Below are positions 34,704 to 44,644 of a stretch of 64,000 bases of DNA, one piece after another. The DNA is from Longimonas halophila (lineage in GTDB: Bacteria; Bacteroidota; Rhodothermia; Rhodothermales; Salinibacteraceae), in the NCBI RefSeq assembly GCF_002554705.1, contig NZ_PDEP01000003.1:1-64000 (forward strand). Direction: 5' to 3'. The position numbers were made by a program, and so were the translations under genes. The first letter of the stretch is position 1. Each line of letters opens with the position of its first letter. Under the pieces are notes generated by a model. The model was given only the letters and a program-made list of their open reading frames with translations, had not been told where the DNA came from and made no database searches.

Positions 34704-35717
34704 ATGAATCCGGAGACCGAGTATCGCTATGACCCCGAAACGTGTCGTTTTGTTGAAGTTAGAGAGACGTCATTAGAGAAGGCAAAGCGGTATGCATGGG
34801 TATTCGGCCTTGTCCTTATGTTGGCGGGAGCACTTGCCTGGGCAATGGAGACCGAGCTCATCCGTACGCCAACCGAGTACGCCTTGCAGAGCGAGAATGA
34901 GGCGCTACACCATCAGCTTGAGCGGGCCAGCGGGCAGCTCGAAGTGCTCTCGGACGAGATCGACGAGCTGGCCAGCCGAGACGAGGAACTCTACCGCACG
35001 CTCTTGCAAGTCGAGCCCATCTCTGACGATATTCGGCAGGTGGGCGTGGGAGGGGCCGACCAGTACGGAGAGTTTGATCGCTTCGAAGAGGATACCGCCA
35101 CGTTGCTTCGTGAAACCGAGGCGTTGCTCGACAAGATGGAGCGCCAGGTGGGCCTGCAAAGCGCCAGCTACCGCGAGCTGGTACGCTACGCCGAGCAGCA
35201 CGAGGACCGCCTCGACCAGCTTCCGGCCCTGCGCCCGGTGAACGCGCGTATCGTGTCGAACTACGGCTACCGCACCGATCCCATTTTGGGGGTACGCCGC
35301 ATGCACTCAGGTATTGACTTCGTAACGCGCATGGGCACTCCGGTCGTAGCTCCGGCTGATGGCGTGGTGCTTGAATCAACCTACTCATCCTCGTACGGCA
35401 ATTACGTTGATCTGCGCCATCCTGAGACCGGGTATATAACGCGATACGCTCATCTCTCAGAACCTGCCGATGGCATCCGTCCCGGTACGCAGGTAAAACG
35501 GGGCGAACTGATCGCATACACCGGTAACTCCGGGCGCTCTACCGGCCCGCATCTCCACTATGAGCTCCGCACCGAAAACGACGAGGCGCTGAATCCGCTC
35601 AACTTCTTCGTGCCTGACATGACGCCGCAGACGTACATTACACTCGCTGCGCAAAACGATCAGCACGAATTGCACGACCACGCTGGCACTGAGCAAACCC
35701 TTTCTATGATGCGATAG
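34704..35717 (+). CDS. M23-family peptidase, membrane-anchored
   Basis: 337 residues. One span (about 30-50) is followed by a coiled coil (about 62-95 and 125-175) and an M23 (LytM/lysostaphin) domain (about 190-300). The zinc ligands sit in H-S-G-I-D-F (His-x3-Asp) and H-L-H-Y-E-L. This architecture, as in EnvC-, MepM- or NlpD-like proteins, cleaves peptidoglycan cross-links or activates amidases. All three metal-ligand motifs are intact, so it is probably active. A strong sigma-70 promoter precedes it, implying high constitutive expression. Confidence 0.92.
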   Translation: MNPETEYRYDPETCRFVEVRETSLEKAKRYAWVFGLVLMLAGALAWAMETELIRTPTEYALQSENEALHHQLERASGQLEVLSDEIDELASRDEELYRTLLQVEPISDDIRQVGVGGADQYGEFDRFEEDTATLLRETEALLDKMERQVGLQSASYRELVRYAEQHEDRLDQLPALRPVNARIVSNYGYRTDPILGVRRMHSGIDFVTRMGTPVVAPADGVVLESTYSSSYGNYVDLRHPETGYITRYAHLSEPADGIRPGTQVKRGELIAYTGNSGRSTGPHLHYELRTENDEALNPLNFFVPDMTPQTYITLAAQNDQHELHDHAGTEQTLSMMR

Positions 35718-35802
35718 CGCACAGACGCTGCACGGGGCTTCGTGCATCCAGCAAACCGTCATTCCTCGTCCAGCAGCCTGCTGCCGCATGCCAACGCACA
35801 GG

Positions 35803-38328
35803 CTACGTCCCCATCAGGGCATGCATATCACGTGGGAGACGCACGGTAAAGCGTGTACCCACGCCCTGCTCGCTGTCTACCTCAATGGTCCCGTGCATAA
35901 GCTCGACGAGCTCGCGCGTGATGGCCAGCCCAAGCCCACTTCCTTCGTATTTGCGATGATGCCCGGTCGACTCCTGTTGAAACGGGGCAAACAGCTGGTC
36001 AATGAACGCCTCCCCAATACCGATGCCGGTATCGCGCACTATGAGCAGAACATGGGTATCTGTGCATGAACATTCGAGCGTAACCGAGCCCCCTGCATCC
36101 GTGAACTTGATTGCGTTGCTTAGCAGATTGCTGATCACACGTTGCACTGCGCTTTCATCGAGCACAACCGGGATTGGGTTCGGTGGATACTTGAACGCAA
36201 GCTGCACATCGTTCTCGCGAGCCCGCTCCCGAAACATAGCGTGCACCCCCTCCAGCTGACGCTTGAGGTCGAATGCCTCGGGCGTAATCTCCGCGGTCCC
36301 GGCCTCCAGCTGCGAAAGGCTGAGCACCGAATTAAGGGTACGCATGAGACGCTCACCCGCTTTGTGCACCAGCTTCACAAACCGATCGGCGGGAGCGTCG
36401 AGTGCCTCGTTGAGGAGCACCTCAGAAAATCCAATGATTGAGGTGAGCGGCGTACGAATTTCGTGGCTCATGTTCGCCAGCAAGGCCGACTTCAGGCGGC
36501 TCATCTCCTCGGCCTGCTCCTTGGCAGCGATAAGCTCCTGCTCGTACCGCTTGCGCCCACTAATGTCAATGCCAATGGCAATGCGCAGGTCTTGCATCGG
36601 CGCCACGATCGTCCACGACGTGTCAACCACGGCGCCACTACGCGTATGCACCGGAATGTCGCGCCATGCGTCGGGGGCTTCGATGAGAAATGAGCGAGCC
36701 TGGGCACGAAGCACATCGTCTGGAAACAGCGCCTTGAGTATGTTGGGATGATCGAGCGCCTCCTCCATCGACCAGCCCATGACCTGCTGCCAGTGGCGGT
36801 TTACCATGCTCAGCGAGCCGTCCATGGAGTAGAACGAGATCATGGCGGGCACATGGTCAAAGATGACCTGCAGAATCTCTTTTTGCTCTTTCAGCGCCTT
36901 CTTGGTTTGGCGCGTTTCGGTAAGATCCATGTGCGTGCCTACAGCGCGGCGCGGCGTGCCGTCCTTGTTCCATTCGAGCACTTTGCCTCGCATAAGCACG
37001 ACCCGCACCCGTCCGGCTTTTGTGCGCATGCGAAGCGTGGCCTCGATGACCGGTCGTCCGCCTTCAACGTGGGCATCAACGGCCTTATGGAAGAGCGTGC
37101 GGTCTTCGGGATGCAGCCGCTGCAGAAAAAAGTCGAGGGTCGGCTTCATCTCATCGGGAGCGTAGCCTAGCATGTGGGCCCACCGCGCATCGACGGTGTA
37201 CGTGCGTGTGGTGAAGTTATACTCCCAGCTTCCCAGGTCGCCGCCGTAGAGCGTCATTTCGAGACGTTCGCGCTCGGTGCGAAGCCGCGTGCGCTGCCGA
37301 TGGTGCGTAATGGCTACGCGTGCCAATTGCACCACCGCATCGATGACCTGCTGCTCGGCAGGCGCCGGTACACGCGTATCGGGATAGTACAACGCAAACG
37401 TTCCCAGCACCTCGCCTTCCTCATTCCGAATGGGCGTTGACCAGCACGAACGCAGGTCGTGCTTCAGTGCCAAGTCGCGGTAGTCGGCCCATCGCGGATC
37501 GTGTGCAATATCTTCGCTTACAACCTGCGCGTTGTGATGCATGGCGGCCCCGCACGATCCTACGGTAGGCCCGACCACGATTCCATCAATGGCATTCACA
37601 TACGCATCGGGAAGATGTGGCGCTGCACTGTGACGCATACTGTTCTCTTCGGCGTCATAAAGCAGCACCGACCCGCGCGCCATCGGACTGTGGGCTTCGG
37701 CCAGCGACACGATGTTCGCCAACACCTCGGGGAGCGGCGTTTCGGTCGCGATCTGCTCCAGAATGGTGTGCTGATACGTTTGCAGCTGCTGAATGCGCTC
37801 CTGGTCATGCGCTTGTCGCCGTAACGCGAGCAGATCAGCAACCACCTTGGCCAGCTCCTCTAACTCATGCAGAGCTGTTTGGGGGAGCTCGCGAGCTACG
37901 GTATCCATAATGCAGAGCGTTCCGATTACGTAGCCCTCTACCCGAACGGGTATGCCCGCATAGCACCGCACATGCGGCGGCGTGGCGACCAGCAGTGTCT
38001 GCGCAAACGCCTCGTGCTTAGCGGCATTAGCCACCATGAGCGCCGTCTCAGTCTCCATGACCTGGCTGCACATTGCCAGTGGCTCGCTTCGTTCATTCAG
38101 GTCGAGGCCCACGCATACTTTAAACCACCGGGCCGTGCCCGTACGTAACGAGAGCGCAGCAAACGGCGCATCCGCCGCGCGGGCTGCGAGCCGCACGATG
38201 CGAGCCAAGGGGGCCTTCGGAGCACTATCGAGCAGGTCGTACTGTCGCACCACAGCCTCACGAGTCGACGCAGCGGTAGCACGCGGCTCAAAGGCTTCTG
38301 GCTCGAACGGAGATGAGGCTTCCGGCAT
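35803..38328 (-). CDS. Hybrid-sensing histidine kinase (GAF-GAF-PAS-PAS)
   Basis: 841 residues, no membrane span. Domains in order: GAF (about 36-170), GAF (about 195-345), PAS with PAC (about 355-475), PAS with PAC (about 485-600), HisKA with the phospho-acceptor His622 in N-M-S-H-E-I-R-T-P, and HATPase_c (about 720-840: N-box L-L-S-N-A-I-K-F, D-T-G-I-G-I-G, G-S-G-L-G-L). It senses a cytoplasmic signal (redox, light or small molecule) through the GAF/PAS domains. No receiver domain or response regulator is encoded nearby, so its partner is elsewhere. It follows era on the same strand. Confidence 0.93.
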   Translation of the reverse strand: MPEASSPFEPEAFEPRATAASTREAVVRQYDLLDSAPKAPLARIVRLAARAADAPFAALSLRTGTARWFKVCVGLDLNERSEPLAMCSQVMETETALMVANAAKHEAFAQTLLVATPPHVRCYAGIPVRVEGYVIGTLCIMDTVARELPQTALHELEELAKVVADLLALRRQAHDQERIQQLQTYQHTILEQIATETPLPEVLANIVSLAEAHSPMARGSVLLYDAEENSMRHSAAPHLPDAYVNAIDGIVVGPTVGSCGAAMHHNAQVVSEDIAHDPRWADYRDLALKHDLRSCWSTPIRNEEGEVLGTFALYYPDTRVPAPAEQQVIDAVVQLARVAITHHRQRTRLRTERERLEMTLYGGDLGSWEYNFTTRTYTVDARWAHMLGYAPDEMKPTLDFFLQRLHPEDRTLFHKAVDAHVEGGRPVIEATLRMRTKAGRVRVVLMRGKVLEWNKDGTPRRAVGTHMDLTETRQTKKALKEQKEILQVIFDHVPAMISFYSMDGSLSMVNRHWQQVMGWSMEEALDHPNILKALFPDDVLRAQARSFLIEAPDAWRDIPVHTRSGAVVDTSWTIVAPMQDLRIAIGIDISGRKRYEQELIAAKEQAEEMSRLKSALLANMSHEIRTPLTSIIGFSEVLLNEALDAPADRFVKLVHKAGERLMRTLNSVLSLSQLEAGTAEITPEAFDLKRQLEGVHAMFRERARENDVQLAFKYPPNPIPVVLDESAVQRVISNLLSNAIKFTDAGGSVTLECSCTDTHVLLIVRDTGIGIGEAFIDQLFAPFQQESTGHHRKYEGSGLGLAITRELVELMHGTIEVDSEQGVGTRFTVRLPRDMHALMGT

Positions 38329-38432
38329 AGCAATTCAAGTCACTGAGCAAGGTCCTGCCACGGAAGATGCAGGCGTCTCTCTACAAACACAACGTCGCTC
38401 TGCGCTTCCGCATAGCGTGCCCACCAGGCTCT

Positions 38433-39326
38433 CTACTCCCGGTATCCATACGAACGCAAAAACTGCTCCCGGTTTCGCCAATCTTTTCGCACCTTAACGT
38501 GCAGTTGGAGATATACCGATTTGCCTAAAAACTCTTCAATGGTATGCCGTGCGGCTTTGCCCAGTCGCTTTAGCGCCTGCCCGCCTTTTCCGATGAGAAT
38601 GCCTTTGTGGCTCTTCCGCGTGACCACGATCTCTGCATCAATGAAGTCTTTGCTGCCGTCGCGCTCGGTGTACTCGACAATGTTGACCTGTGTGGAGTAC
38701 GGAACCTCTTCGTGGAAATACTCCAGGATCTGCTCGCGAATGAGCTCTGCAACAAAGAATCGCTGCGGATGCTCGCTAATCTGGTCTTTCGGATAAAACG
38801 GCGGACCCTGCGGCAGCATGTCACGCAGCGTATCGAGCAGCACATCGAGATTGAACCCGGTAACAGACGACGTGGGCACAACTTCTTCGAAGCCGCGCAG
38901 GCCGGTGTACGTCTCAACAAGCGGAAGCGCCTGCTCTTGGGGAATGAGATCCATTTTGGTGAGCACAAGCAGCGCCGGGCGATCTTCGATGTGCTCTAAG
39001 CTGAGCGTATCGGGCGTGTCGCGGGTGGCATCGGCCAGGAAGAGCAGCAGGTCGGCATCACGAATGGCCGTGGTTACCTGGTCCATCATGGCATTGTGCA
39101 GGCCATATTCGGGCTTGATGATGCCCGGCGTATCCTGAAAGATAATCTGGTGCTCAGGCCCCGAGTGAATCCCCACAATGCGGTGCCGCGTGGTTTGCGG
39201 CTTGCGCGTTACGATGGAGAGCTTCTGACCCAGCAGCGCATTCATGAGCGTGCTCTTGCCCACATTGGGCTTGCCCACAAGCGACACATAGCCGCTGCGG
39301 TGGGAATCGGGAATGTCGTCGAACAT
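38433..39326 (-). CDS. era: GTPase Era
   Basis: 297 residues. The GTPase domain has G1 G-K-P-N-V-G-K-S-T (18-26), G2 T-T-R-H-R, G3 D-T-P-G (65-68) and G4 T-K-M-D (123-126). The KH domain near the C-terminus contains G-K-G-G-Q-A-L-K-R-L-G. Era binds the 3' end of 16S rRNA during 30S assembly. The ATG at 39326 gives the standard N-terminus and sits 25 bases after pdxJ, so the two are probably co-transcribed. Confidence 0.96.
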   Translation of the reverse strand: MFDDIPDSHRSGYVSLVGKPNVGKSTLMNALLGQKLSIVTRKPQTTRHRIVGIHSGPEHQIIFQDTPGIIKPEYGLHNAMMDQVTTAIRDADLLLFLADATRDTPDTLSLEHIEDRPALLVLTKMDLIPQEQALPLVETYTGLRGFEEVVPTSSVTGFNLDVLLDTLRDMLPQGPPFYPKDQISEHPQRFFVAELIREQILEYFHEEVPYSTQVNIVEYTERDGSKDFIDAEIVVTRKSHKGILIGKGGQALKRLGKAARHTIEEFLGKSVYLQLHVKVRKDWRNREQFLRSYGYRE

Positions 39327-39351
39327 AGGGAAGGCGGAGGTCTGAAACAGG

Positions 39352-40083
39352 TTAGGCGGTGTGGATGAGGTGGCGCATGTCGCGTACGGCCTGCGGGAGG
39401 CCGCTGAACACCGCTCGGCTAATGACGGCGAATCCGATTGAGACTTCGGCCACATGCGGCACGGCCCGTACGAACGGCTGCACGTTGGTGTAGTTGAGCC
39501 CGTGACCCGCGTGTACGCGAAGGCCTGCTTGGTGGGCCGCCTCTGCCCCCGTTGCCAGACGGTCGAGCTCGTGGAAGCGGTCCGACTCGGTCGTCGCGTT
39601 GGCATAGTCGCCTGTGTGCAGTTCGACTGCATGGGCCCCGGCTTCAGCTGCTGCCTCAATCTGATGCGGCACCGGATCTACAAAGAGGGCGACCTGCTCA
39701 ACACCGGCGCCTTTCAGCTTCGGAATCACCGCATCCAGCCGCTCTGCATTGGCCGTTACGTCGAGCCCGCCCTCGGTCGTCACTTCTTCACGCCGCTCGG
39801 GCACAAGCGTAGCCAATTCGGGCTGTACATCGCAGCAGATGTCGACCTCTTCGGTATTTGTAGACAGCTCAAAGTCGAGCTTGCCGTGCACGGTCTGCTT
39901 GAGCAAACGCACGTCGCGCTCGGTGATGTGGCGTCGATCTTCACGCAAATGAAACACGATTCCGTGAGCATTTGCCTGCATGCAGAGCCCGGCGGCGTGC
40001 ACCGGGTCTGGGGCCGCCTCACGGCGTGCATTGCGCAGCGTGGCTACATGGTCGATGTTAATCAGCAGGCGCGGAACGGTCAT
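39352..40083 (-). CDS. pdxJ: Pyridoxine 5'-phosphate synthase
   Basis: 243 residues, the normal length. It makes pyridoxine 5'-phosphate from 1-deoxyxylulose 5-phosphate and 3-amino-2-oxopropyl phosphate, the last step of the DXP-dependent B6 route. L-L-I-N-I-D-H-V-A-T-L-R-N-A-R opens the TIM barrel, with H-L-R-E-D-R-R-H-I and later H-A-G-H-G-L-N-Y. The pathway partner pdxA is not in the window. It heads a likely pdxJ-era transcript. Confidence 0.96.
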   Translation of the reverse strand: MTVPRLLINIDHVATLRNARREAAPDPVHAAGLCMQANAHGIVFHLREDRRHITERDVRLLKQTVHGKLDFELSTNTEEVDICCDVQPELATLVPERREEVTTEGGLDVTANAERLDAVIPKLKGAGVEQVALFVDPVPHQIEAAAEAGAHAVELHTGDYANATTESDRFHELDRLATGAEAAHQAGLRVHAGHGLNYTNVQPFVRAVPHVAEVSIGFAVISRAVFSGLPQAVRDMRHLIHTA

Positions 40084-40560
40084 GAATACAAAAAAATGCG
40101 TAATGCAGGGCAGGTGGGCATTCAGATCGGTCTTCTCTGTACCCGAGCTGTAGCGCTTTGTTTAGGCCGTATCCGAAAAGGGTAGTAGGCCGATCCTAAT
40201 GAGAAACGTTGACCGGGGTAGCGCTGGCCTCCGCTATCCGGCGGCATGTAGCTCGCAGCGAGTTTTCAGATGTTGTTTGAGCTTTCTCATACAGATATGC
40301 TGCCTTTGGAACCCGCTTCGGCTTATTGTCACGTCAATAAATAACGATCTGGAAAACGATCCTTGCAATTCGTTATGGTACCGTATATTTTTGATTCATG
40401 TTATAGCACGCAGTCAGTGCCACAGGCTCATATGCTCTGGGTGCTGTCCCACTAAACACCGCCCAGTCGGCCCTCGTTTTCGGGAAGCACCGCTTCCACA
40501 TGCTCCGTCGCAGGTCGGCGTTTAGATTCTCCACTATCGTCTTACCCACTGCTGTACTTT
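40084..40560. other. Divergent intergenic region
   Basis: 477 bases, AT-richer in 40260-40420. TTGCAA (40363-40368) with TATATT 15 bases later (40384-40389), or TATTTT 17 bases later, is a weak candidate promoter for the plus-strand run. No gene or RNA is recognised. Confidence 0.4.
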
Positions 40561-41028
40561 ATGGCGCTCAAGAGCGATCGTCTCCGGACTACTCTGCAAG
40601 TTGTGCTGGCCATTGTTATCGGCGCACTTGCGTACTTCCTGTATTACTCGATCACCGAACCGTATGAGGCCATCGAGCGCGAGCAGCGGATCACCGAGGA
40701 GGTGCGCAATCGCATGTCCGACATCCGCACCGTCTTGAACCGCTACGAGCGTGACAGCACCACCTACCCCGACTCGCTCGACCAGCTCATGGCCCACATT
40801 CAGCGGGATTCGGCGCTTCTGGCCAGTCGCGACAGTATCTTCACAACGTCGTTTGAGCTCGACTCGATGTTCTACTCGCCCCGCAATGGCGAGCCGTTCA
40901 CCTACACCCTCAGCGACACCGGCCAGGTGCCTACCTACCTGCTGGAAGCTCCGGCCCCCGATTCGACCGACCAGATCGGTACGCTTTCGGGCGACCCCAC
41001 ACGCACCAATGTGGCCAGCTGGGAGTAG
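40561..41028 (+). CDS. Pseudopilin-like membrane-anchored protein
   Basis: 155 residues with one N-terminal span (about 12-30), then a helix continuing past it (Y-E-A-I-E-R-E-Q-R-I-T-E-E-V) and a short C-terminal domain with Y-P-D-S-L-D-Q-L-M. This layout recalls GspG-like pseudopilins, but the G/F-E cleavage motif before the helix is not clear. The family is not identified; it is probably a conserved envelope protein of this lineage. It precedes the DUF3822-like gene by about 130 bases. Confidence 0.6.
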   Translation: MALKSDRLRTTLQVVLAIVIGALAYFLYYSITEPYEAIEREQRITEEVRNRMSDIRTVLNRYERDSTTYPDSLDQLMAHIQRDSALLASRDSIFTTSFELDSMFYSPRNGEPFTYTLSDTGQVPTYLLEAPAPDSTDQIGTLSGDPTRTNVASWE

Positions 41029-41157
41029 CCACGGCGAACCGCATGATGGCCCTGACGACTTCGCCTCGGCATTTGCGCCGGGGCGGCGTCTCCCCTTGCA
41101 CGATCCGGTAGATCGTGCCGGGGGCACACCGGCCCGCCGGGATGTACCCCATCTCTT

Positions 41158-42081
41158 ATGAACACCGCGTATGATGCTGTCGTGGAGCTTTGGGGGACAA
41201 CCTGCCGTGTTGCGGTAGGGTCGCGTGCACCTGTACAGTGGTATGCCCACACTGAGCAAACGCTCAATGCTCACGCCAGCCGGGCCCTATTCGCACCCGC
41301 TCCCCTGCCTGATGCGCAGGCTGCTGCGCTCACCGACGTTCAGGCGCAGTTAACGGCTACCTTTCGCACCGCAACGGTTGCGGTGGACACTTTGCATGTG
41401 CTCGTGCATCCCCCTGCGGCGCTTACCGTACAGGCTCCCCTCCAGTCCACAGCCTCAGCATCGGCATGTCGGCGCGCGCTTATGCAGCAGGCGGCTCTGC
41501 TTACCGGAGCACGCCGTGCCCAGGCGCTTCAGCTCTCCATGACGACCATCGACGCGCCCCTGCCAGCCCCTGCATCAATGCAGTGGTATCGCGGGCTCGT
41601 TCTGCCTCATGCGGCGCACGCACGTGCCAGCGAGTGGGCTGAAGCTATCAATGCAGACCACATAGCCATTGCCAACAGCGCAGCCCGCACCTGCGACGCG
41701 AGTGCCTCACGCCAACACGGCTGGCACTTAGGGGTTGGTTGTCATTCTTCACATACCGAGTATGCCCTGTGGCATAGCGATTCGTGTGCGTATCTCTACT
41801 ATACGCCTCTTGCATCCACGCCAACCGACCGCGCATACTTTGCTGCCCTACTGCTGAACCGGCTGCGCCTCTCCGAATCAGGGATTGCCGCTGTCTGGAC
41901 CTACGGCCCTGCCGCTCAGCACGCCGCTATGATGCCTCCCATTGCAGGCGTACAGCCCCGCCTGGCCCAGCTTCCGCATTCGAAGACAATGCACCGTCTG
42001 CATGCGTCCGATGCGTCCGGCAGCCTGCACCCATTACGGTGGGCCGCCGTCCACAGCGTACTGGCGTCCCCAACGTCGTAA
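41158..42081 (+). CDS. DUF3822-like protein
   Basis: 307 residues with no signal peptide or span. Sequence motifs are weak, but the position directly upstream of rsmD and coaD is that of DUF3822 proteins in Bacteroidota, which have an actin/HSP70-like ATPase fold. Size and the alternating strand/helix pattern agree. I do not see clear phosphate-binding loops, so ATP binding is unproven. Its function in any species is unknown to me. Confidence 0.55.
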   Translation: MNTAYDAVVELWGTTCRVAVGSRAPVQWYAHTEQTLNAHASRALFAPAPLPDAQAAALTDVQAQLTATFRTATVAVDTLHVLVHPPAALTVQAPLQSTASASACRRALMQQAALLTGARRAQALQLSMTTIDAPLPAPASMQWYRGLVLPHAAHARASEWAEAINADHIAIANSAARTCDASASRQHGWHLGVGCHSSHTEYALWHSDSCAYLYYTPLASTPTDRAYFAALLLNRLRLSESGIAAVWTYGPAAQHAAMMPPIAGVQPRLAQLPHSKTMHRLHASDASGSLHPLRWAAVHSVLASPTS

Positions 42082-42182
42082 GCTACGCGGCTGCACAGCC
42101 CCCGCGCGAACCTGTCCGGTATCACCCCGGTACACAATTTACCTTGCTTAGCGCGTTTCTTTCGTACTAACTGCTTGCCTGT

Positions 42183-42791
42183 ATGCGCATTATTGCTGGC
42201 CAATTCCGAGGGCACACGATTGATGCCCCCGACGGGCACCGCACCCGCCCCTCTACGGCCCGCACCCGCGAATCCCTCTTCAGCCTGATTGATAGTCGCA
42301 TTTATCTGCAAGGGGCCGAGGTGATCGACCTGTTCGCCGGTACCGGGGCGCTGGGGCTTGAGGCTATTAGCCGCGGCGCAGCGCTCGTCACATTCGTCGA
42401 GTCGGACGGCCATGTGCTCAACTGCGCACGCCAAAACGCCGAACGCCTGGGCGTATCCGACCAATGCCTGTTTGTACAGGGGGATGCCGTTACGTATCTG
42501 GATCGCTACACCGGTCCCGATGTAGACCTGATCATGGCCGACCCGCCGTATAAGCTGGAGGCGATGCGCGAGATGCCCGACCTGGCCGTGCCGCACCTCA
42601 ACACCGATGGCGTCTTTACGCTGGAGCACAGCTCCCATCACTTTTTCGATGACCACCCACACCGCACCATGCATCGTGCATACGGGCGCACCATCGTCAC
42701 CGTCTTTCGTCCCCCACTTCCGCCTGCAGATACCGATGCTGTAGATGCCGAGGCCGCATCGGCAGATCCCGAATCTGCTGCGGATGCATAA
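42183..42791 (+). CDS. rsmD: 16S rRNA (guanine(966)-N(2))-methyltransferase
   Basis: 202 residues. The SAM-binding motif D-L-F-A-G-T-G-A-L-G-L-E-A (49-61) and catalytic D-P-P-Y (120-123) are clear, and the N-terminus M-R-I-I-A-G-Q-F-R-G is typical. It methylates G966 in the 30S decoding region. The last about 30 residues are an acidic Ala/Asp/Glu tail not needed for the fold. coaD follows 35 bases later, the usual Bacteroidota order. Confidence 0.95.
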   Translation: MRIIAGQFRGHTIDAPDGHRTRPSTARTRESLFSLIDSRIYLQGAEVIDLFAGTGALGLEAISRGAALVTFVESDGHVLNCARQNAERLGVSDQCLFVQGDAVTYLDRYTGPDVDLIMADPPYKLEAMREMPDLAVPHLNTDGVFTLEHSSHHFFDDHPHRTMHRAYGRTIVTVFRPPLPPADTDAVDAEAASADPESAADA

Positions 42792-42826
42792 GCTGCCCTG
42801 CTCTTGCCTGATTCCCTTCACTGCCT

Positions 42827-43318
42827 GTGCTTGCCCTGTACCCCGGCACATTCGACCCCTTCACATACGGCCACCTCGACGTACTGGAGCGCGCGCTGGC
42901 GCTCTTTGATTGCGTAGAGGTGACCGTAGGCATAAACGCCTCGAAGGAGACGCTCTTTTCAACCGAGGAGCGCATCGACCTTATTGAGTCGTGCACCCAA
43001 TCGCTTGATGATGTGCAGGTGGTGGCCCATGAAGGGCTTATCGTCGATCGCGCGGAGGAGGCCGGTGCACAGGTGCTGGTGCGGGGCTTGCGACAGGTCA
43101 GCGACTTTGACTATGAGTTTCGCATGGCCTTCGCCAATCGCAAACTGGCGCCCGATCTCGAAACCATCTTTCTCATGACCTCGGAGGCGCATGCGTTTGT
43201 GAGCGCCTCCATCGTGCGCGATGTGCACCACTGGGGCGGCGATGTCTCGAAGTTTGTGCCTCCTCCTGTGGTACAGGCGCTCGCGCGCAAGCCCCAAGCG
43301 CCCGAGACGGCCTCGTAA
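42827..43318 (+). CDS. coaD: Phosphopantetheine adenylyltransferase (GTG start)
   Basis: 163 residues. It transfers AMP from ATP to 4'-phosphopantetheine, the penultimate step of coenzyme A synthesis. The nucleotidyltransferase motif T-x-x-H reads T-Y-G-H-L-D near residue 13, and the second motif appears as F-V-S-A-S-I-V-R. The start is GTG at 42827; no ATG exists at the right place. rsmD lies 35 bases upstream. Confidence 0.95.
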   Translation: MLALYPGTFDPFTYGHLDVLERALALFDCVEVTVGINASKETLFSTEERIDLIESCTQSLDDVQVVAHEGLIVDRAEEAGAQVLVRGLRQVSDFDYEFRMAFANRKLAPDLETIFLMTSEAHAFVSASIVRDVHHWGGDVSKFVPPPVVQALARKPQAPETAS

Positions 43319-43380
43319 GCGTTGTTTCCTTGCAAGGCCCCCTGTCTTTCTCGTATACCAGCCCACGCCACATCCTGCTC

Positions 43381-44586
43381 ATGCCTAATTCCATCCGATT
43401 CAATGCTCGCGTTGCCCAGATGCAGCCGTCGGCTACCCTCGCTATGAAGTCGCGTGCCTCGGCCCTGCGTCGCGCCGGGCACCCGGTCGTCGCGCTCAGC
43501 GCAGGCGAGCCCGACTTCAACACGCCCCAAGCTATTGCACAGGCGGGCAAGCAGGCCATCGACGAGGGATTCACCAATTACACGGAGAATCCGGGCATGG
43601 CCTCGCTGCGTGAGACGATTGCCGACAAGTTCGAGCACGATAACGACCTCTCGTACACGCCCGAGCAGATTCTATGCTCGAACGGCGCCAAGCAGTCCAT
43701 CGCGCTGGCCGTGCACGTCTTGTGCGACAAGGGCGACGAGGTGCTCATCCCGGCTCCCTACTGGGTCAGCTATCCCGAGATGACGCGCTTTGCTGGCGCT
43801 ACGCCGCGTACGGTGTCGACTACGCCGGAGCAGCAGTATCGCCTTACGCCCGAGCAGCTTGACGCCGCCATCACGCCCGAGACGCGCCTGCTCATCCTGT
43901 GCTCGCCCTCGAATCCCACCGGCTCGGTGTACACGCGTGGCGAACTGGAAGCGCTCGCCGAGGTGCTACGGGCAAACGACCACGTGTACGTACTCTCTGA
44001 CGAGATCTACGAGCATGTCGTGTTTGATGCCGAGCACACCGCCATAGCTGGGCTGCCCGAACTCTACGACCGCACCATCACCATCAACGGCTTCTCGAAA
44101 GCCTTTGCGATGACCGGATGGCGCCTGGGCTACATGGCGGGGCCTGAACCCATTGTGCAGGCCGCGGCCAAAGTGCAGGGGCAGTTCACCTCCGCACCAA
44201 GCAGCATCTCGCAACGCGCCGGGCAAGCGGCCCTCACGATGGACATGCAGCCGGTGTACGACATGGTGGATGCGTTCCACGAGCGCCGCGACTACGTGCT
44301 GGGTCGCCTCGACAGCATAGCTGGCGTTACGTGTCCCACACCCGAAGGCGCGTTCTACCTCTTCCCCGATGTGTCGGCGCTCTTTGGCACAGCCACGCCC
44401 GATGGTACGGCCATTACGAGCAGCAACGACCTGTGCATGTATCTGCTGGAGCAGCACCACGTGGCGCTGGTGCCCGGCGAGGCGTTTGGCGACCCAAACG
44501 GGCTGCGCATCTCATACGCATCGTCGATGGACGACCTCGAAACGGCGCTCGACCGCATTGCCACTGGCCTCAACGCCCTCTCGTAG
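43381..44586 (+). CDS. Class I aminotransferase (aspartate-type)
   Basis: 401 residues. The PLP-binding Lys240 is in N-G-F-S-K-A-F-A-M-T-G-W-R-L-G-Y. A-G-E-P-D-F-N-T-P and C-S-P-S-N-P-T-G are the subgroup I-gamma (Thermus-type aspartate/prephenate aminotransferase) signatures. It probably makes aspartate or aromatic amino acids from oxaloacetate or prephenate. The start at 43381 follows the homologue N-terminus. It is in the run from DUF3822 to the PorV trio but not obviously linked to it. Confidence 0.9.
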   Translation: MPNSIRFNARVAQMQPSATLAMKSRASALRRAGHPVVALSAGEPDFNTPQAIAQAGKQAIDEGFTNYTENPGMASLRETIADKFEHDNDLSYTPEQILCSNGAKQSIALAVHVLCDKGDEVLIPAPYWVSYPEMTRFAGATPRTVSTTPEQQYRLTPEQLDAAITPETRLLILCSPSNPTGSVYTRGELEALAEVLRANDHVYVLSDEIYEHVVFDAEHTAIAGLPELYDRTITINGFSKAFAMTGWRLGYMAGPEPIVQAAAKVQGQFTSAPSSISQRAGQAALTMDMQPVYDMVDAFHERRDYVLGRLDSIAGVTCPTPEGAFYLFPDVSALFGTATPDGTAITSSNDLCMYLLEQHHVALVPGEAFGDPNGLRISYASSMDDLETALDRIATGLNALS

Positions 44587-44644
44587 CCCGACACCACGCC
44601 CACGGCCCGTACCTGGCTTCTTCTCCTCGTAGCCCGCCCCCTTC